A DNA stretch of 64,000 nt from Siphonodentalium dalli (GCA_032622095.1 CP136064.1:140321954-140385953), one strand, 5' to 3'; positions 10,090 through 21,200 are shown, counted from the first letter of the stretch. A program made the numbers and translations. Notes: generated by a model from the sequence alone, not told the origin.

Positions 10090-12300
10090 GTGTATTCTCT
10101 CAAAGTATTTCACGAGCTAATATATAATGTGGGCATTGGAATATGAAGTGTTCGCAATCCTCGATCTGACCACACATACAGAGGTTTGTGTCGGATATAT
10201 GGTTTTCCACTTTGTGGGCATTTAAATCACTGCATTTATAGCTCTTAGTCGTGAATGTTGAATATGGGCACTTCGCGTGTAACAGAATGAGAACCAAGGT
10301 TTTTCGGGGTTATATTTGAGTTTATCAAAGTCATGTGGATCTTCTGTATTTTGCAAGTTTGGATCAAGTGCGTTCCAGTTTCTTGCCGTTGCTAGGACAA
10401 ATGATTTGCGATGAGACTCACTGTTATGTTTCGGTAAACGGAATTCATTTGCATTTCGGGTTTTTTTGTCCGAGGCTTCAAATACTCGGGGGGGGGCGAT
10501 ATTCTTTGGATATTGTGGCACGTTTCCTTTAATCATTTTGTGGAAAAGAAATAGCTTGGCTTTGTCACGTCGCGTTTTCAGTTTTTCCCAGCCGATTTCT
10601 TCCAATAATTTTTCATTACCAACAGATCTAGTCAGTCCAGTGACTATACGAGCTGCTTCTAGTTGAATGCATTCTAATCTATCTGAATCAGTGGCGGTAC
10701 AGTTTGCCCATACAATACTGGCATATTCCAGACATGGCCGTACTAACGTGACATAACATTTTTCGAGTGATTTTCTGTTTAGTACATACTTTTGTTTCCG
10801 AAGAATGGATATCTTTTGCCAGGCAGTTTTTATAATGTAATCAATATGAGGGCCCCATTTGCCTTCATCATTAAGTATTATGCCAAGATGCTTATGTTGG
10901 TGAACGACTGTTATGGGGACATTATCCATTAATAAGTTAAGGTGGGATATTATATTTGTTTTTCGAGTAATAATCATGGTTTCAGTTTTGTTAGCATTGA
11001 AGTTTACCAACCATTTCTTGGACCAAGAGTGTAGTTTATCTATGTCAGTTTGGAGTAAATCGGCAGCTTCGTTTGTGTCAGTAACAGGCAGAAATATCGA
11101 AGTATCGTCTGTGAATAGGCGTATTTCACTGCTAATTTCACAGACAAGGTCGTTAATGTAGATTTAAAAAAGTATCGGTCCCAACACGGATTCCTGGGGT
11201 ACCCCTGCTCTGACTGGCTTCCAGGAGGAAGCTTCAGATCCTAGAACGACCCTTTGTTCACGGTTACTCAAATATGAGTCGAACCAACCTAGAAGGTTTC
11301 CTTGTATTCCGATTTGTTTCAATTTATGGATCAATCCAACATGCCAAACTTTATCGAACGCTTTACTTATGTCGAAGAATAATATACTTAGATATTGTTC
11401 TCTATCGAGAGTTTCGCTGATTGCATGATAAATTTCACAAAGTTGGTTAGTTGTTGAGTCCGCCGGCAAAAATCCAGATTGAAATTTAGTTAGGATATCA
11501 TTCGTTTTAAGGTATTTTAGGAGATATTTAGCGATGCATTTTTCGTATAGTTTTCCTAAGCAGCTAAGTAGGGATATGGGTCTATAATTTCCCGGGTCCG
11601 ATCGGTTTCCTTATTTGTGGATAGGTACAACATTAGCACGCTTTCACTCGGGAGGGAAAAATGATTCATTCATGAATATCTTGAAGAGGATGAATAATGG
11701 TCGACTGAGGCTAGGACAGTTTTTCAGGACTCTAGGGCTAATATCATCATTACCGCTTGACTTGTCTGTTTGGAGGTGTGAAAGTATGTCTTGCATATCG
11801 ACTTCATTGACAGCTATGTGGTCAATATTTGCATCTATTATGAGCATAAGAGTGGGTATTTGAGCATTAGAATTGTCCAGTGTAGATATGGAACAAAAAT
11901 AATCATTGAGAATTATAGATTTCCGTAGTGCAGATTTCCCCGTCAAGCTCTAAGGGGGCATAGTTTGCTCAAGTGTTCGTTTAGCGAGCTTGTTAAAGGT
12001 TTTCCACCAGTTAGTGGCTGTTGTTTTGGGGTCGTTAAGAATATTCTGCGCTTTCGATATATGGTCTAGCTTTGCTTTTCGTACCTCGGAGATAAATTCA
12101 TTTATCTTGCTACGGTATTTATCCCATTGTCGTGTGCTTTGCTTTGTTATAAAGCCGCCTGCGTTGTTTTATTAAATGTTTAATTTTCAAACTGAGCCAC
12201 TGGGGTTCATTTTTCCTGCAGTGAATGGTTTTGTTGGGAACATATTCATTTATTTTGTCTTGGAGGAAGGACGTAAATGTATGTGTCATGTCTTTATGCA
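10090..12300 (-). pseudogene. LINE-C, 3' part: degenerate CR1/jockey-like reverse transcriptase
   Basis: Minus-strand remnants read in order: pre-RT linker (FLQDKINEYVPNKT, about 12270), DKSSGNDDISPRVLK (about 11760), NYRPISLLS (about 11580), FFDISKAFDKVWH (about 11370), AGVPQESVLGPILF (about 11180), FTDDTSIF (about 11100), a thumb region (10222-11010) and a C-terminal CMCGQIEDCEHFIFQCP zinc-knuckle-like segment (10100-10297). It is dead: in-frame stops after FFPPE, in VPIHK*GNRSD and right after GPILF; frameshifts; ADD changed to TDD; PQG changed to PQE. The 5' part of the same family lies at 14690-15063 and 19533-20159, probably one element split by later insertions. Confidence 0.85.
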
Positions 12301-14557
12301 ACCCACGACCAAGTGCGTTTCTGGAAATCATTGAGTTCAGACTCTGCGTCGTCACAAGAAAATGGTCTTACAAATATGATGAACTTCAATGATGCATTTC
12401 TCCGTGACCAAAATGACATTCTTTCAGCATGGAGGTCATATTTCGAGTCTCTCTACAAACCAGACGAGCACCATGACCTTTATTTCGAACAGTCCATACA
12501 CATGCGACTTGCATCTTTACTTGACAATTCACACGCAGACTACAACTGTGTCATGCTCTGTGAGGAGATCGGTTCCGACGAGTTAAACTCGGTGCTGCGT
12601 GGTCTCAAACGGAAAAAGTCTGGTGGCATCGATCATGTGGTTAACGAACATCTAGTTCATGGAAGTGAACTGCTCTCGACATTGCTCCTTCGTCTTTTCA
12701 ATGGTATATTGGCGTTAGAGTGGATACCACCAGCACTAAAAATTGGAATAATCGTTCCCTTATATAAAGGTTCACCGAAGCCGAAGCATATCCCGGACAG
12801 CTACAGAGCAATAACTCTTTTGCCGGTAATATACAAAACATTCGAGAGCATCCTCCTAAACAGGTTTCTAGGTGATAAGTGTCTTGATGATTTCCCTAAC
12901 GTACTTCAACACGGATTTCAGAAAAACGTCAGCTGTGTGATGACATCATTTATTCTGCAGGAGTCAATAAGCTACGCCGCTGACATGAACTCTCGTGCAT
13001 ATGTGTGCTTTCTTGATAGTCAGAAAGCTTTTGACCGAGTCTGGCACCAAGGTCTCTTGGTGAAACTCAATGAACTCGGCTTTAAAGGCAAAATACTACG
13101 CATTGTCTCCAACATGCACTATAACTGCACGAGTCGAGTGATGTACAATGGCACATTGTCAGAACCAGTGGATATTCTGCAAGGAACAAGACAAGGGGCC
13201 GTGACTTCCCCATTTTTCTACCTTGTATTTATCAACGACTTGCTAGCGCGTCTCAGTTCAGCGAACGAAGGATTGTCAGTCGGTCATGTTAACTGCACTG
13301 CTCCAACAACTGCTGACGATATCTCCTTGATTTCCACATCAAAATCTGGTCTAGATCATCTCATCGATATATGCAACTCATATGCTCGGAATTGGCGATT
13401 TATGTTCTCGAACACCAAATGTTTTGTTGTTGTATTCAACGAGTCGGGGCGTCAACACGAGCGCAGCAACAGAACTTGGTCTATCGGAGACCAAACGCTC
13501 CCCGAGACGACGGACTGTGTGCATTTAGGGATAAAACAGTGCAAGTTCAAGAACAGTAATATCAGGGCCTCTGATATTTCTGATAAGCTTAGAAAAACAT
13601 TCTTCGCAATTGCTGGTAGAAATATCACGAAACAGTGCACACCGCCCACGATGACCTCTCTTTTAAAAACTATTGTTCTGCCAAAATGTCTCTATGGGTG
13701 TGGAATTCTGACAACCTCTACAGACTCCAATGTTTACTGTATGGAGAAAGCTTATCGCTCGTGTGTCAAGCATATACAATCTCTCCCAACTCGGACTCCT
13801 ACTGTTATTTCAATGAGCCTGTTAGGTCTTATGCCACTCGAAAACGAAATACACATAAAGAAACTTTCATTCTTCGCTGATCTAATTTACCTTCCCGATG
13901 GGCACCAGGAACCACTGCGAATTTTCTTATATAAATTCTTCTTATACAGCCTCTTCGGACGTGCGACAACAGGGTTTGTTTCAGACATTACACAGTTACT
14001 TCGGCAATACAATCTGCACGCGTGTCTGGATACTTTCGTTGCGACTGGCGAATTTCCTTCTAAATCAGCATGGAAGCACCTTTGCAAATCAACAGTACAG
14101 TCATACTATGTTACACAATGGAAAACTACAGTTGACAGAGATACCTCACTTGATTTGTTTCGCATTTTGCACAATGATCCACTGTCATTTTGGAGTATTT
14201 GGACATTGCTGAAAAGGCACCCTAGCGCGTCTCAAGCTCTGAAAAATCTCGCTATACTGCTGAACAGAACTACATTTTCTAATGATCGCACGTGTCGCGA
14301 ATGACATATTACACGCCCTTCGTTACTGTACAGCAGCCAATTCACTTGCGCTTCGGAATTCGTTCTGGGAGCACATTCTTGATCAGGTTGGTCTCTCGAC
14401 CTTTCTGTACATGGATTCTAGAGATGATATGTCTCTGTTAGCCCTGCTTCTGGGTGGTGAGCCAATCAACTCACCCGCCGAGCTTGACTACAATATAGAA
14501 ACTATAATTCTCGACATGGCTCACTTCATTTATGGGATGTGTCATCTGATCCAGTAA
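12300..14557 (+). pseudogene. LINE-A relative, 5'-truncated reverse transcriptase (PTTADD type)
   Basis: One frame is open to 14304 and continues after a frameshift in 14282-14557. The reading starts abruptly near 12300 with DQVRFWKSLSS, matching the pre-RT segment DQGSFFKIMKS of LINE-A, so endonuclease and ORF1 are missing. RT blocks: SYRAITLLPVIYKTFES, LQHGFQKNVSC, FLDSQKAFDRVWHQGL, LQGTRQGAVTSPFFY, APTTADDISLIS (catalytic box TADD). The C-terminal tail holds a Cys/His cluster (about 14290-14330) that straddles the frameshift, then ALRNSFWEHILDQVG. The upstream ATG at 12277 lies in LINE-C sequence and is not a real start. The element lies inside LINE-C in the opposite orientation. 3' UTR probably extends to about 14690. 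Confidence 0.85.
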
Positions 14558-14689
14558 CAATTTCTTTGAGTAAATAAATACGTGTTTGCGCAGAAAACAG
14601 AATCGCATTCATAAGGACGGGTCTCTTCAAGATATGACGCATACAATCAGCCACGCAACGGTTCTGTTTTCTTTATTATTTCCATTTGC
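14558..14689 (+). other. Probable 3' UTR of the plus-strand LINE
   Basis: Non-coding, between the last LINE codon and the point where LINE-C coding similarity resumes on the minus strand. No clear tail or target-site duplication was found. Confidence 0.35.
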
Positions 14690-15063
14690 TGTATAATATA
14701 TATTTCCATGTATGTATATATTCTTCTCCTACAAGGAGGTATACAATAAAATATCTGCTTGTTCATAGATAAAGATGTGACGGGTGATAGTTTTTTTCTG
14801 TGTTCGCTGTTCATGAATGTTAAAAATGGCATATATTGGGACGTGATAACGTACATATTCCCCCAAAGAAGGGGTCTAACGTGCCACTAGTTTGGGGTAT
14901 TAGTTTTTCATTTGTTAAAATTACGTCTATTAAAGTATCCGAGTATTCAGTAAAGTTTGTGCTGTCGCGTATCCATTGTTTTAGTGGAAGCGCACTACAC
15001 ATGATTGTAGATATTTTATTAGATGACTGGAATTGATTATCATTGACGTCGCCCATGCATATT
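14690..15063 (-). pseudogene. LINE-C, middle part: second half of the endonuclease
   Basis: The minus strand reads MGDVNDNQFQSSNKISTI (the GDFN block), then TLIDVILTNEKLIPQTSGTLDPFFG. After a frameshift it continues with VPIYAIFNIHEQRTQKKT, which corresponds to the conserved SDHxPI ending of APE endonucleases. The fragment is cut at 15063 by the LTR element; the preceding half resumes at 19533. The join is exact once the LTR element and one copy of its ATATT duplication are removed. Confidence 0.75.
15059..15063. repeat. TSD (ATATT), left copy
   Basis: ATATT immediately before the 5' LTR, matched by ATATT at 19528-19532 immediately after the 3' LTR. A 5-bp duplication fits BEL/Pao or other DDE-integrase LTR elements. 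Confidence 0.9.
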
Positions 15064-16002
15064 TGTATCACGCTGTGATAGTTTGCTATACCCAAGGCAC
15101 GTAATCGGGTTACACTTTGTTCAGTGGCCCAGTCATATGCGAACATATGAGGCATGTTATTTGATAAATGCAAGTCCGGACTGAAATTGTAATAATCGCG
15201 CAGTGATGTACCCTACTGCTTAAGACCAACTTTTACTGAATCGCCAAAGTGTTCGCGCGCAAACTATATCGTTTCTGATCCTTCGTTCGTGTTCTAACCG
15301 CCACTGACTGTCTTACATCCAACAACTCTCTCTATTCACCTCTTCTGCTCAACTATCAATATGTATTGTATCATCAGTGGCCGCCAATGTGTGAGTATTT
15401 AGGTGAAGGTCTCTTTGTGACATTGCAATACAATCTGGAACACTTGTACATATAATTTTCATATCTGACTGAATGGACTTCGTCTGTGCTCGGATAGCAT
15501 GTTGGTGTCAGAGCTTGTGTAAATACATTATCTCAAATGACAGAGACTTATATCAAATGGTTTTGAGGAACTTGTTATGACTTTCACTGTTTTTCCAGAT
15601 TAATGTGCATCGAATATTTTCCCATTAGTTTGATACGTTCTCATTCCGTTTGTATTAATGTGCATTTATTCATTTGCCTGTGATGTGGTAAATTGTGTGA
15701 TTGTTTGCATTGAGTGTGTGTATATAGTCATTTGCATGTGAGGTGTTTATTACTAAGTCGCGTACATGTGGCCATGTGCGTCCGTTTTAATGTGATGTGG
15801 TACAGGTATGCTTGCTGGTTGCATACGTATTAGCGTTTTGAGCCACATTCGTGTGAGGTGGTCATATTCATTAACATTAATTGTCATATATGTTCTCAGC
15901 ATTTATATATTCTTGACTGATTTGTGTTCTTTATATTCTCAGGTTGAAACATTAAATTGTTAAACAACCATGGTGTTGAGCATCTGATCGACTCCCGAAA
16001 CA
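15064..16002 (+). repeat. 5' LTR of the gag-only LTR element
   Basis: 939 bp, starting TGTATCACGCTG and ending CCCGAAACA, so it has TG...CA ends. By eye it differs from the 3' LTR (18589-19527) at about six positions, pointing to a recent insertion. No TGG-type primer-binding site is visible directly after 16002. A GTATATAG motif around 15719 could be a TATA box. The last part includes the ATG at 15957, which is upstream of the likely gag start. Confidence 0.92.
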
Positions 16003-16016
16003 TTTCAACACAAGGG

Positions 16017-18347
16017 ATGGATGAAGCTTTGCTGAACCAGAAACGGAAAGAACGTGGGAATGCAAGGGCTAAGTTTACCAGGACCATCAGCCGACTACGA
16101 GATTGCTATTCCGATGATGAGCTCGAAGTTGTACGTGACATACTGCAACAATTAAATGATGCATACGATAACCTGGAGATAAAAACCGACGAAGTTGTCA
16201 ATGGTGTTGATGATGATTCTGACAAGTCGAAAGTTCTCTATGATGATATGGAGCGCTTATATGCGGAATTGTGTAATGTGAAATCCCTTATTTCTAAACG
16301 ATTTAAGGATTCTGATTTGGAAATGAAAAAATACCGTGGTTCCACAAACACAAATGGTCTGAAAATAAAGAAATTAGATCCACCTACATTCATGGGGCAT
16401 ATAAGGGAATATCCAAGCTTTTTACGTGATTTTCAGAGGCACATGATCCCCATGTTTGGCGAGGATCCATTTGCTTTGAAAAGCTGCTTGTCCGGCGAAG
16501 CATTGTCGACAGTTCTGGGAGTCGACGATGACTATACAAAAATGATCGAGCGATTGAATTCTAAATATGGAATGCCTGAGAAACTCACCGATGTTATACT
16601 GCATGATATACGGATGTTGGAAGAAATCCCAGAGGGTGACAGTGATAAATTTGTTCGAATGGTCGAGATAGTGGAACGCTGCTGGCTGGATTTGAAACAA
16701 GCCAATTTAGGCCACGAAATGAATAATTCTACTGTCGCGATGGAGATCGAACGGTTATTGCCTTCTATACAAAGGCGTGAATGGACATTACAAAAACAGC
16801 GGAGTAAAACGGCTCGAATTGGTGTAGATTTCGCTCAGTTTATGGAATTCCTATTGAAAGAGAAATCTGCTTATGAATATATGTCTTGTTTTACTAGTCG
16901 CACACATGTGGATAAAGTTGTTGATACAGCAAATGTTAAAGTTGATTGTTGTAAACAGGATTCAGACATCGCTGACATGATCAATTCGTATAATAACAAT
17001 ATGCAGGAACATGTAGATATAATTCACAAGTTGGTAAATACAATTCAAAACTCTGCGAACACGCCAGGTAATCGACCAGTTTATAACTTGAACCCCGGAG
17101 CGAAAACATTTGATATGCCCATCGAACCCCGTGCACGGAAATGTTGGTATCACGGTAGTAATGCACATGATATTGGCTCTTGTGTGGGATTCTCGCAACT
17201 TGATTGGAAAACCAAATTTGAAATTGTACAGAAGAATGGCGCATGTGAGTGTTGTTTGAATCTGTTTCACAAAACCGGCGATTGTAGACGAAATGCAGAA
17301 TGTGGAGCCCTCGACAACGAAAAGCAAACACAATGTAGTGCATTTCATCACCCAACTCTTCACGGTGCATTCGAAAAACGTTCTGGAACTTTTTCTCACA
17401 GCAGTGTTCACAGAATCAGTGACAAGTCGATATGTAAAGGTCTATTGATGCTGAGTTATGTTCAAAGTAAGGGTACACAAGTTGCAACGTTGTGGGACCC
17501 AGGAGCGAACGTGTCACTGATTACTAACCGAACTGCTAAAAGTCTGAGTCTCGATGGAGCGGACGTCGAGTTTTATGTTACAAAGGTAGGGAATGAAACA
17601 GAAATAGTCAACAGTAAGCTGTATTTGGTACCCTTGGTTGATGAATGTGGTCGCATTTATAATATACACGCGTTTGGGATGGACGAAATAACTGCCGAAG
17701 TTGATCCTGTGGATGTTTCTGGAATCAGTGATATATTCAAAGATGTTAATTTGACCGACATAAAGCGACCATCTGGAAAGATTAATCTACTGATAGGCAC
17801 AGATCAGTGTGTCTTATTACCAAAGTTGGCACAGCAATGTGGAAACTTGCAGTTATTGCGCAATCAGTTCGGCATGTGCATCCGCGGCTCTCACAAATTG
17901 TTGAATTTCAATTGTCCTGAGAACCTATCTACACAAATACACCACATACGTGGGTCTTATGTATTGAAAACGAAGACCAATCCAGATTGTTCGAGTGCAA
18001 TTGACCCAACAGAGAATGATTCGTGTGTTGGCAATGTCCATGAAAGGAAGCCAATCTCAGCAGAGTTTAGCGAATGCTCAATTTTTCTCGGTTCGGGTGA
18101 GCGAGTATTCAATAGTTCGACGTCACCGCCGTCACATGTTGTAAAGGGTACATGCAGTCCGGTTGATCGACCGGAACCTCATACATGCAATATGACGTGT
18201 TTAGAAGGGGAACGACGCATGTCGCATGGTATGACGTGGATTCTGATATCGGTTTGTGTGATGTTAATCTTGTTTCATGGATCAAAATCAACCGGTACCG
18301 AGACAATAGTTATTTCCAGTTACCAGACACAGATTCAGTTTCATTAG
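16017..18347 (+). CDS. BEL/Pao-type gag-protease polyprotein without pol
   Basis: 776 residues from the ATG at 16017, 14 bases after the LTR (the ATG at 15957 lies in the LTR). Residues about 1-110 are charged and helical. A DUF1759-like capsid region follows (KLDPPTFMGHIREYPSFLRD to AYEYMS). Cys/His knuckles start at about residue 376 (CWYHGSNAHDIGSC, CECCLNLFHKTGDC). A retropepsin-like protease has the Asp of LWDPGANVSLIT at about residue 494. A complete BEL/Pao gene would continue into RT, RNase H and integrase; here the frame instead runs about 150 residues into unrelated sequence ending in a hydrophobic, signal-peptide-like stretch (MTWILISVCVMLILF). The copy has no stops or frameshifts. 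It needs pol proteins in trans. Confidence 0.85.
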   Translation: MDEALLNQKRKERGNARAKFTRTISRLRDCYSDDELEVVRDILQQLNDAYDNLEIKTDEVVNGVDDDSDKSKVLYDDMERLYAELCNVKSLISKRFKDSDLEMKKYRGSTNTNGLKIKKLDPPTFMGHIREYPSFLRDFQRHMIPMFGEDPFALKSCLSGEALSTVLGVDDDYTKMIERLNSKYGMPEKLTDVILHDIRMLEEIPEGDSDKFVRMVEIVERCWLDLKQANLGHEMNNSTVAMEIERLLPSIQRREWTLQKQRSKTARIGVDFAQFMEFLLKEKSAYEYMSCFTSRTHVDKVVDTANVKVDCCKQDSDIADMINSYNNNMQEHVDIIHKLVNTIQNSANTPGNRPVYNLNPGAKTFDMPIEPRARKCWYHGSNAHDIGSCVGFSQLDWKTKFEIVQKNGACECCLNLFHKTGDCRRNAECGALDNEKQTQCSAFHHPTLHGAFEKRSGTFSHSSVHRISDKSICKGLLMLSYVQSKGTQVATLWDPGANVSLITNRTAKSLSLDGADVEFYVTKVGNETEIVNSKLYLVPLVDECGRIYNIHAFGMDEITAEVDPVDVSGISDIFKDVNLTDIKRPSGKINLLIGTDQCVLLPKLAQQCGNLQLLRNQFGMCIRGSHKLLNFNCPENLSTQIHHIRGSYVLKTKTNPDCSSAIDPTENDSCVGNVHERKPISAEFSECSIFLGSGERVFNSSTSPPSHVVKGTCSPVDRPEPHTCNMTCLEGERRMSHGMTWILISVCVMLILFHGSKSTGTETIVISSYQTQIQFH

Positions 18348-18709
18348 CTGGTGATAACATATCTATGATGTGTGCTGTACAACATGTATTCGAAACTTCA
18401 ACCTATTTGTTCTGGGGACGAACGAAGTGGGTAGAAGAACTCACAACGACCCATGGCCACATATGTATATGTCGTACGGGTATAGACTCACATGTCAATC
18501 GTGTGGATGTGAATCTTACTAAATACGGAAATTTATCGGTCGAACCAACATGTATTCTGAATATAGCATTGGATTCGCGGTGGGGGAGTGTATCACGCTG
18601 TGATAGTTTGCTATACCCAAGGCACGTAATCGGGTTACACTGTGTTCAGTGGCCCAGTCATATGCGAACATATGAGGCATGTTATTTGATAAATGCAAGT
18701 CCGGACTGA
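18185..18709 (+). CDS. Extracellular-looking ORF at the 3' end of the gag-only element
   Basis: A 174-residue frame overlaps the gag-protease C-terminus in another frame and runs through the polypurine tract into the 3' LTR. It is cysteine-rich with several N-x-S/T sites (DNISMMC, VNLTKYGNLS). It shows a C...W...C spacing weakly like an immunoglobulin-type fold: GDNISMMCAV, YLFWGR, LNIALDSRWGSVSRC. The hydrophobic leader for it appears only in the neighbouring gag frame, so expression as a secreted or membrane protein would need a frameshift or a splice. It may be an env-like remnant, a captured host exon or chance. I did not recognise a family. Confidence 0.4.
   Translation: MQYDVFRRGTTHVAWYDVDSDIGLCDVNLVSWIKINRYRDNSYFQLPDTDSVSLAGDNISMMCAVQHVFETSTYLFWGRTKWVEELTTTHGHICICRTGIDSHVNRVDVNLTKYGNLSVEPTCILNIALDSRWGSVSRCDSLLYPRHVIGLHCVQWPSHMRTYEACYLINASPD
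18577..18588 (+). promoter_or_regulatory. Polypurine tract before the 3' LTR
   Basis: GCGGTGGGGGAG directly abuts the TG of the 3' LTR. It serves as the plus-strand primer site of an LTR retroelement and confirms plus orientation. Confidence 0.75.
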
Positions 18710-19527
18710 AATTGTAATAATCGCGCAGTGATGTACCCTACTGCTTAAGACCAACTTTTACTGAATCGCCAAAGTGTTCGCGCGCAAACTATATCGTTTC
18801 TGATCCTTCGTTCGTGTTCTAACCGCCACTGACTGTCTTACATCCAACAACTCTCTCTCTTCACCTCTTCTGCTCAACTATCAATATGTATTGTATCATC
18901 AGTGCCCGCCAATGTGTGAGTATTTAGGTGAAGGCCTCTTTGTGACATTGCAATACAATCTGGAACACTTGTACATATAATTTTCATATCTGACTGAATG
19001 GACTTCGTCTGTGCTCGGATAGCATGTTGGTGTCAGAGCTTGTGTAAATACATTATCTCAAATGACAGAGACTTATATCAAATGGTTTTGAGGAACTTGT
19101 TATGACTTTCACTGTTTTTCCAGATTAATGTGCATCGAATATTTTCCCATTAGTTTGATACGTTCTCATTCCGTTTGTATTAATGTGCATTTATTCATTT
19201 GCCTGTGATGTGATAAATTGTGTGATTGTTTGCATTGAGTGTGTGTATATAGTCATTTGCATGTGAGGTGTTTATTACTAAGTCGCGTACATGTGGCCAT
19301 GTGCGTCCGTTTTAATGTGATGTGGTACACGTATGCTTGCTGGTTGCATACGTATTAGCGTTTTGAGCCACATTCGTGTGAGGTGGTCATATTCATTAAC
19401 ATTAATTGTCATATATGTTCTCAGCATTTATATATTCTTGACTGATTTGTGTTCTTTATATTCTCAGGTTGAAACATTAAATTGTTAAACAACCATGGTG
19501 TTGAGCATCTGATCGACTCCCGAAACA
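18589..19527 (+). repeat. 3' LTR of the gag-only LTR element
   Basis: Second copy of the 939-bp LTR, same TG...CA ends, about 99% identical to the 5' copy by eye (differences such as cactttg/cactgtg, gtggccgcc/gtgcccgcc, ggtacagg/ggtacacg). Confidence 0.92.
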
Positions 19528-19532
19528 ATATT
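19528..19532. repeat. TSD (ATATT), right copy
   Basis: Matches 15059-15063 exactly; LINE-C endonuclease sequence continues after it. Confidence 0.9.
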
Positions 19533-20159
19533 ATATGTCGAGGTTTAGTGTCTAATACTTTGTCCACATTTTCTGTGATTGAATCCCAGCAGTCAATGTC
19601 TGGGGGTCTGTACAAGACCGATGATAATTTTAGAGGCCGCGGGTGAAATTTCAATCCAAATGCATTCCAGGTTTGTGAATTCCAAATCCTGACGACGTCT
19701 GTACGTTAGATTATTTTTTATATAAGCAATTACCCCACCACATCGGCTTCCTCTATCTTTGCGTTCGGGGGTATGAAATTCGTCCGCCAATAAATCGTCG
19801 TCGGTAGTGGTGCAACTCAACCAAGTTTCCGTGAAGCCACATATGTCAAAACGACCCATTTCAGTTTTCAGTATGTCGAGCTTTGGGACTAGACTCTGGA
19901 CATTCAGATGCATCACACTTATATTCCCGTTAATTGTATCGTTTGCCGGGCCCGGGTCTACATGTACATTTTCGCTGATAATTAAAAGTTTACGTAGCCA
20001 GTTTGCTACATGTACCGTAGGTATACTTGTCCATTGCGAGTGCTTAATATTGGAAGACGAGTTCATATTATGGTAAAAACACATCGAGTGTGGATACGCC
20101 AATAAGAAGATGTGAATAAGAATAAGAATTTGTGTTAATTTAACTTTATTCAATAGCAA
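19533..20159 (-). pseudogene. LINE-C, 5' part: start of ORF2 and first half of the endonuclease
   Basis: From the ATG at 20159 the minus strand encodes a hydrophobic N-terminus, then LLIISENVHVDPGPAND, and the endonuclease start VMHLNVQSLVPK, GFTETWLS, CGGVIAYIKNNL. A frameshift near 19620 moves the reading to SVLYRPPDIDCWDSITENV. It is interrupted at 19533 by the LTR element. VHVDPGP is in the place where CR1/L2-like LINEs carry a G-D-V-E-x-N-P-G-P segment resembling a 2A peptide, here altered. With 14690-15063 and 10090-12300 this sums to about 3.2 kb, the usual size of such an ORF2. Confidence 0.8.
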
Positions 20160-21200
20160 GTTTACTCAAGTAATCAGGATTTTTTAGGCCAGTTTATCAC
20201 AGCGGTTTCGTTTCAGTGCTCGACTCGCGCGGCCATAAAATGTGCCCACCCGACATCTGTAATTATGTAATGGACTCATCAGGACAAAAGTCAATTATCA
20301 GAAGTTTCTGACCGATGACGGGTGTGCAGGCGCGTAATAACATTGGACGCGCGAGGATACACTTGAGACGTATATGTGGGATTCATAATGGAGAAGAGAG
20401 TTTGGGAGAGGAGATAGCAAGATAGAAAAGAAAAACAAAGTAAACAAAACACGTGATACGAACACAGACATGACAAGTCTTTCATCTGTGAAAACTTCAA
20501 ATAGTTTGAGTTAACCCTTCAGACTTCAGTATTTCAAACAAATGCAAGTGAAATTACACAATACAGAACAGGAACAGTGAAAATTTGATCAAGTATTTAT
20601 AAACCTGGCTATAATGTGGGATCTCATAATACCAAATGAATAATTAACATAGAGATTAGTACTACTAGTAATTACTACATGTAACATTCCTGTACTACTA
20701 GTATATTATGAATGTGTCTCTCACTTGAATTTTAGAAAATAGCCTACTATATGAATTACAGTGATAATGGTCCCATTTCAAGCATATAAGCATAATCCAT
20801 AGAACAAAAAGGTATATGACAATAACTTATAAGCATTCCCAAGACATACATGTACATATATAAAAAAAATTCCAAAGTTATGCTTCAGAAACTTGATCAA
20901 AGTGAACTCTCAGCAAAATTCAAAATACTGACTTCAAGAGCTCTAGGTTAGCTCTCAATGCATCGGATTTTTTTAAAATCTCCCCCCCCCCCCCACCACC
21001 ATCACAGATACTCCCTCCCGAACCTCCCTCGCTCATGTCTTTGGGATACCGGTATGCCTTCGGCATATCATTGCCCAAAAACAGGTGTCCCCAAAAAATC
21101 CCTGGATAATTCACTGACTTGGCAGAGGATTATGCAGCTAATCCCCTCTGCTTTGGTTGCGGCCTTGGATAGATTGATCATTGTGGATACCATTAGCTGG
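20160..21200. other. No gene; poly(C) tract
   Basis: AT-rich non-coding DNA. At about 20982-20996 there is a run of about 14 C followed by CACCACCATCAC. No RNA gene seen. Confidence 0.5.

Noticed and set aside
15957-16016. ATG at 15957 as gag start
   Set aside because: Lies inside the LTR; the same ATG in the 3' LTR has no downstream gag. The ATG at 16017 is the first after the LTR.
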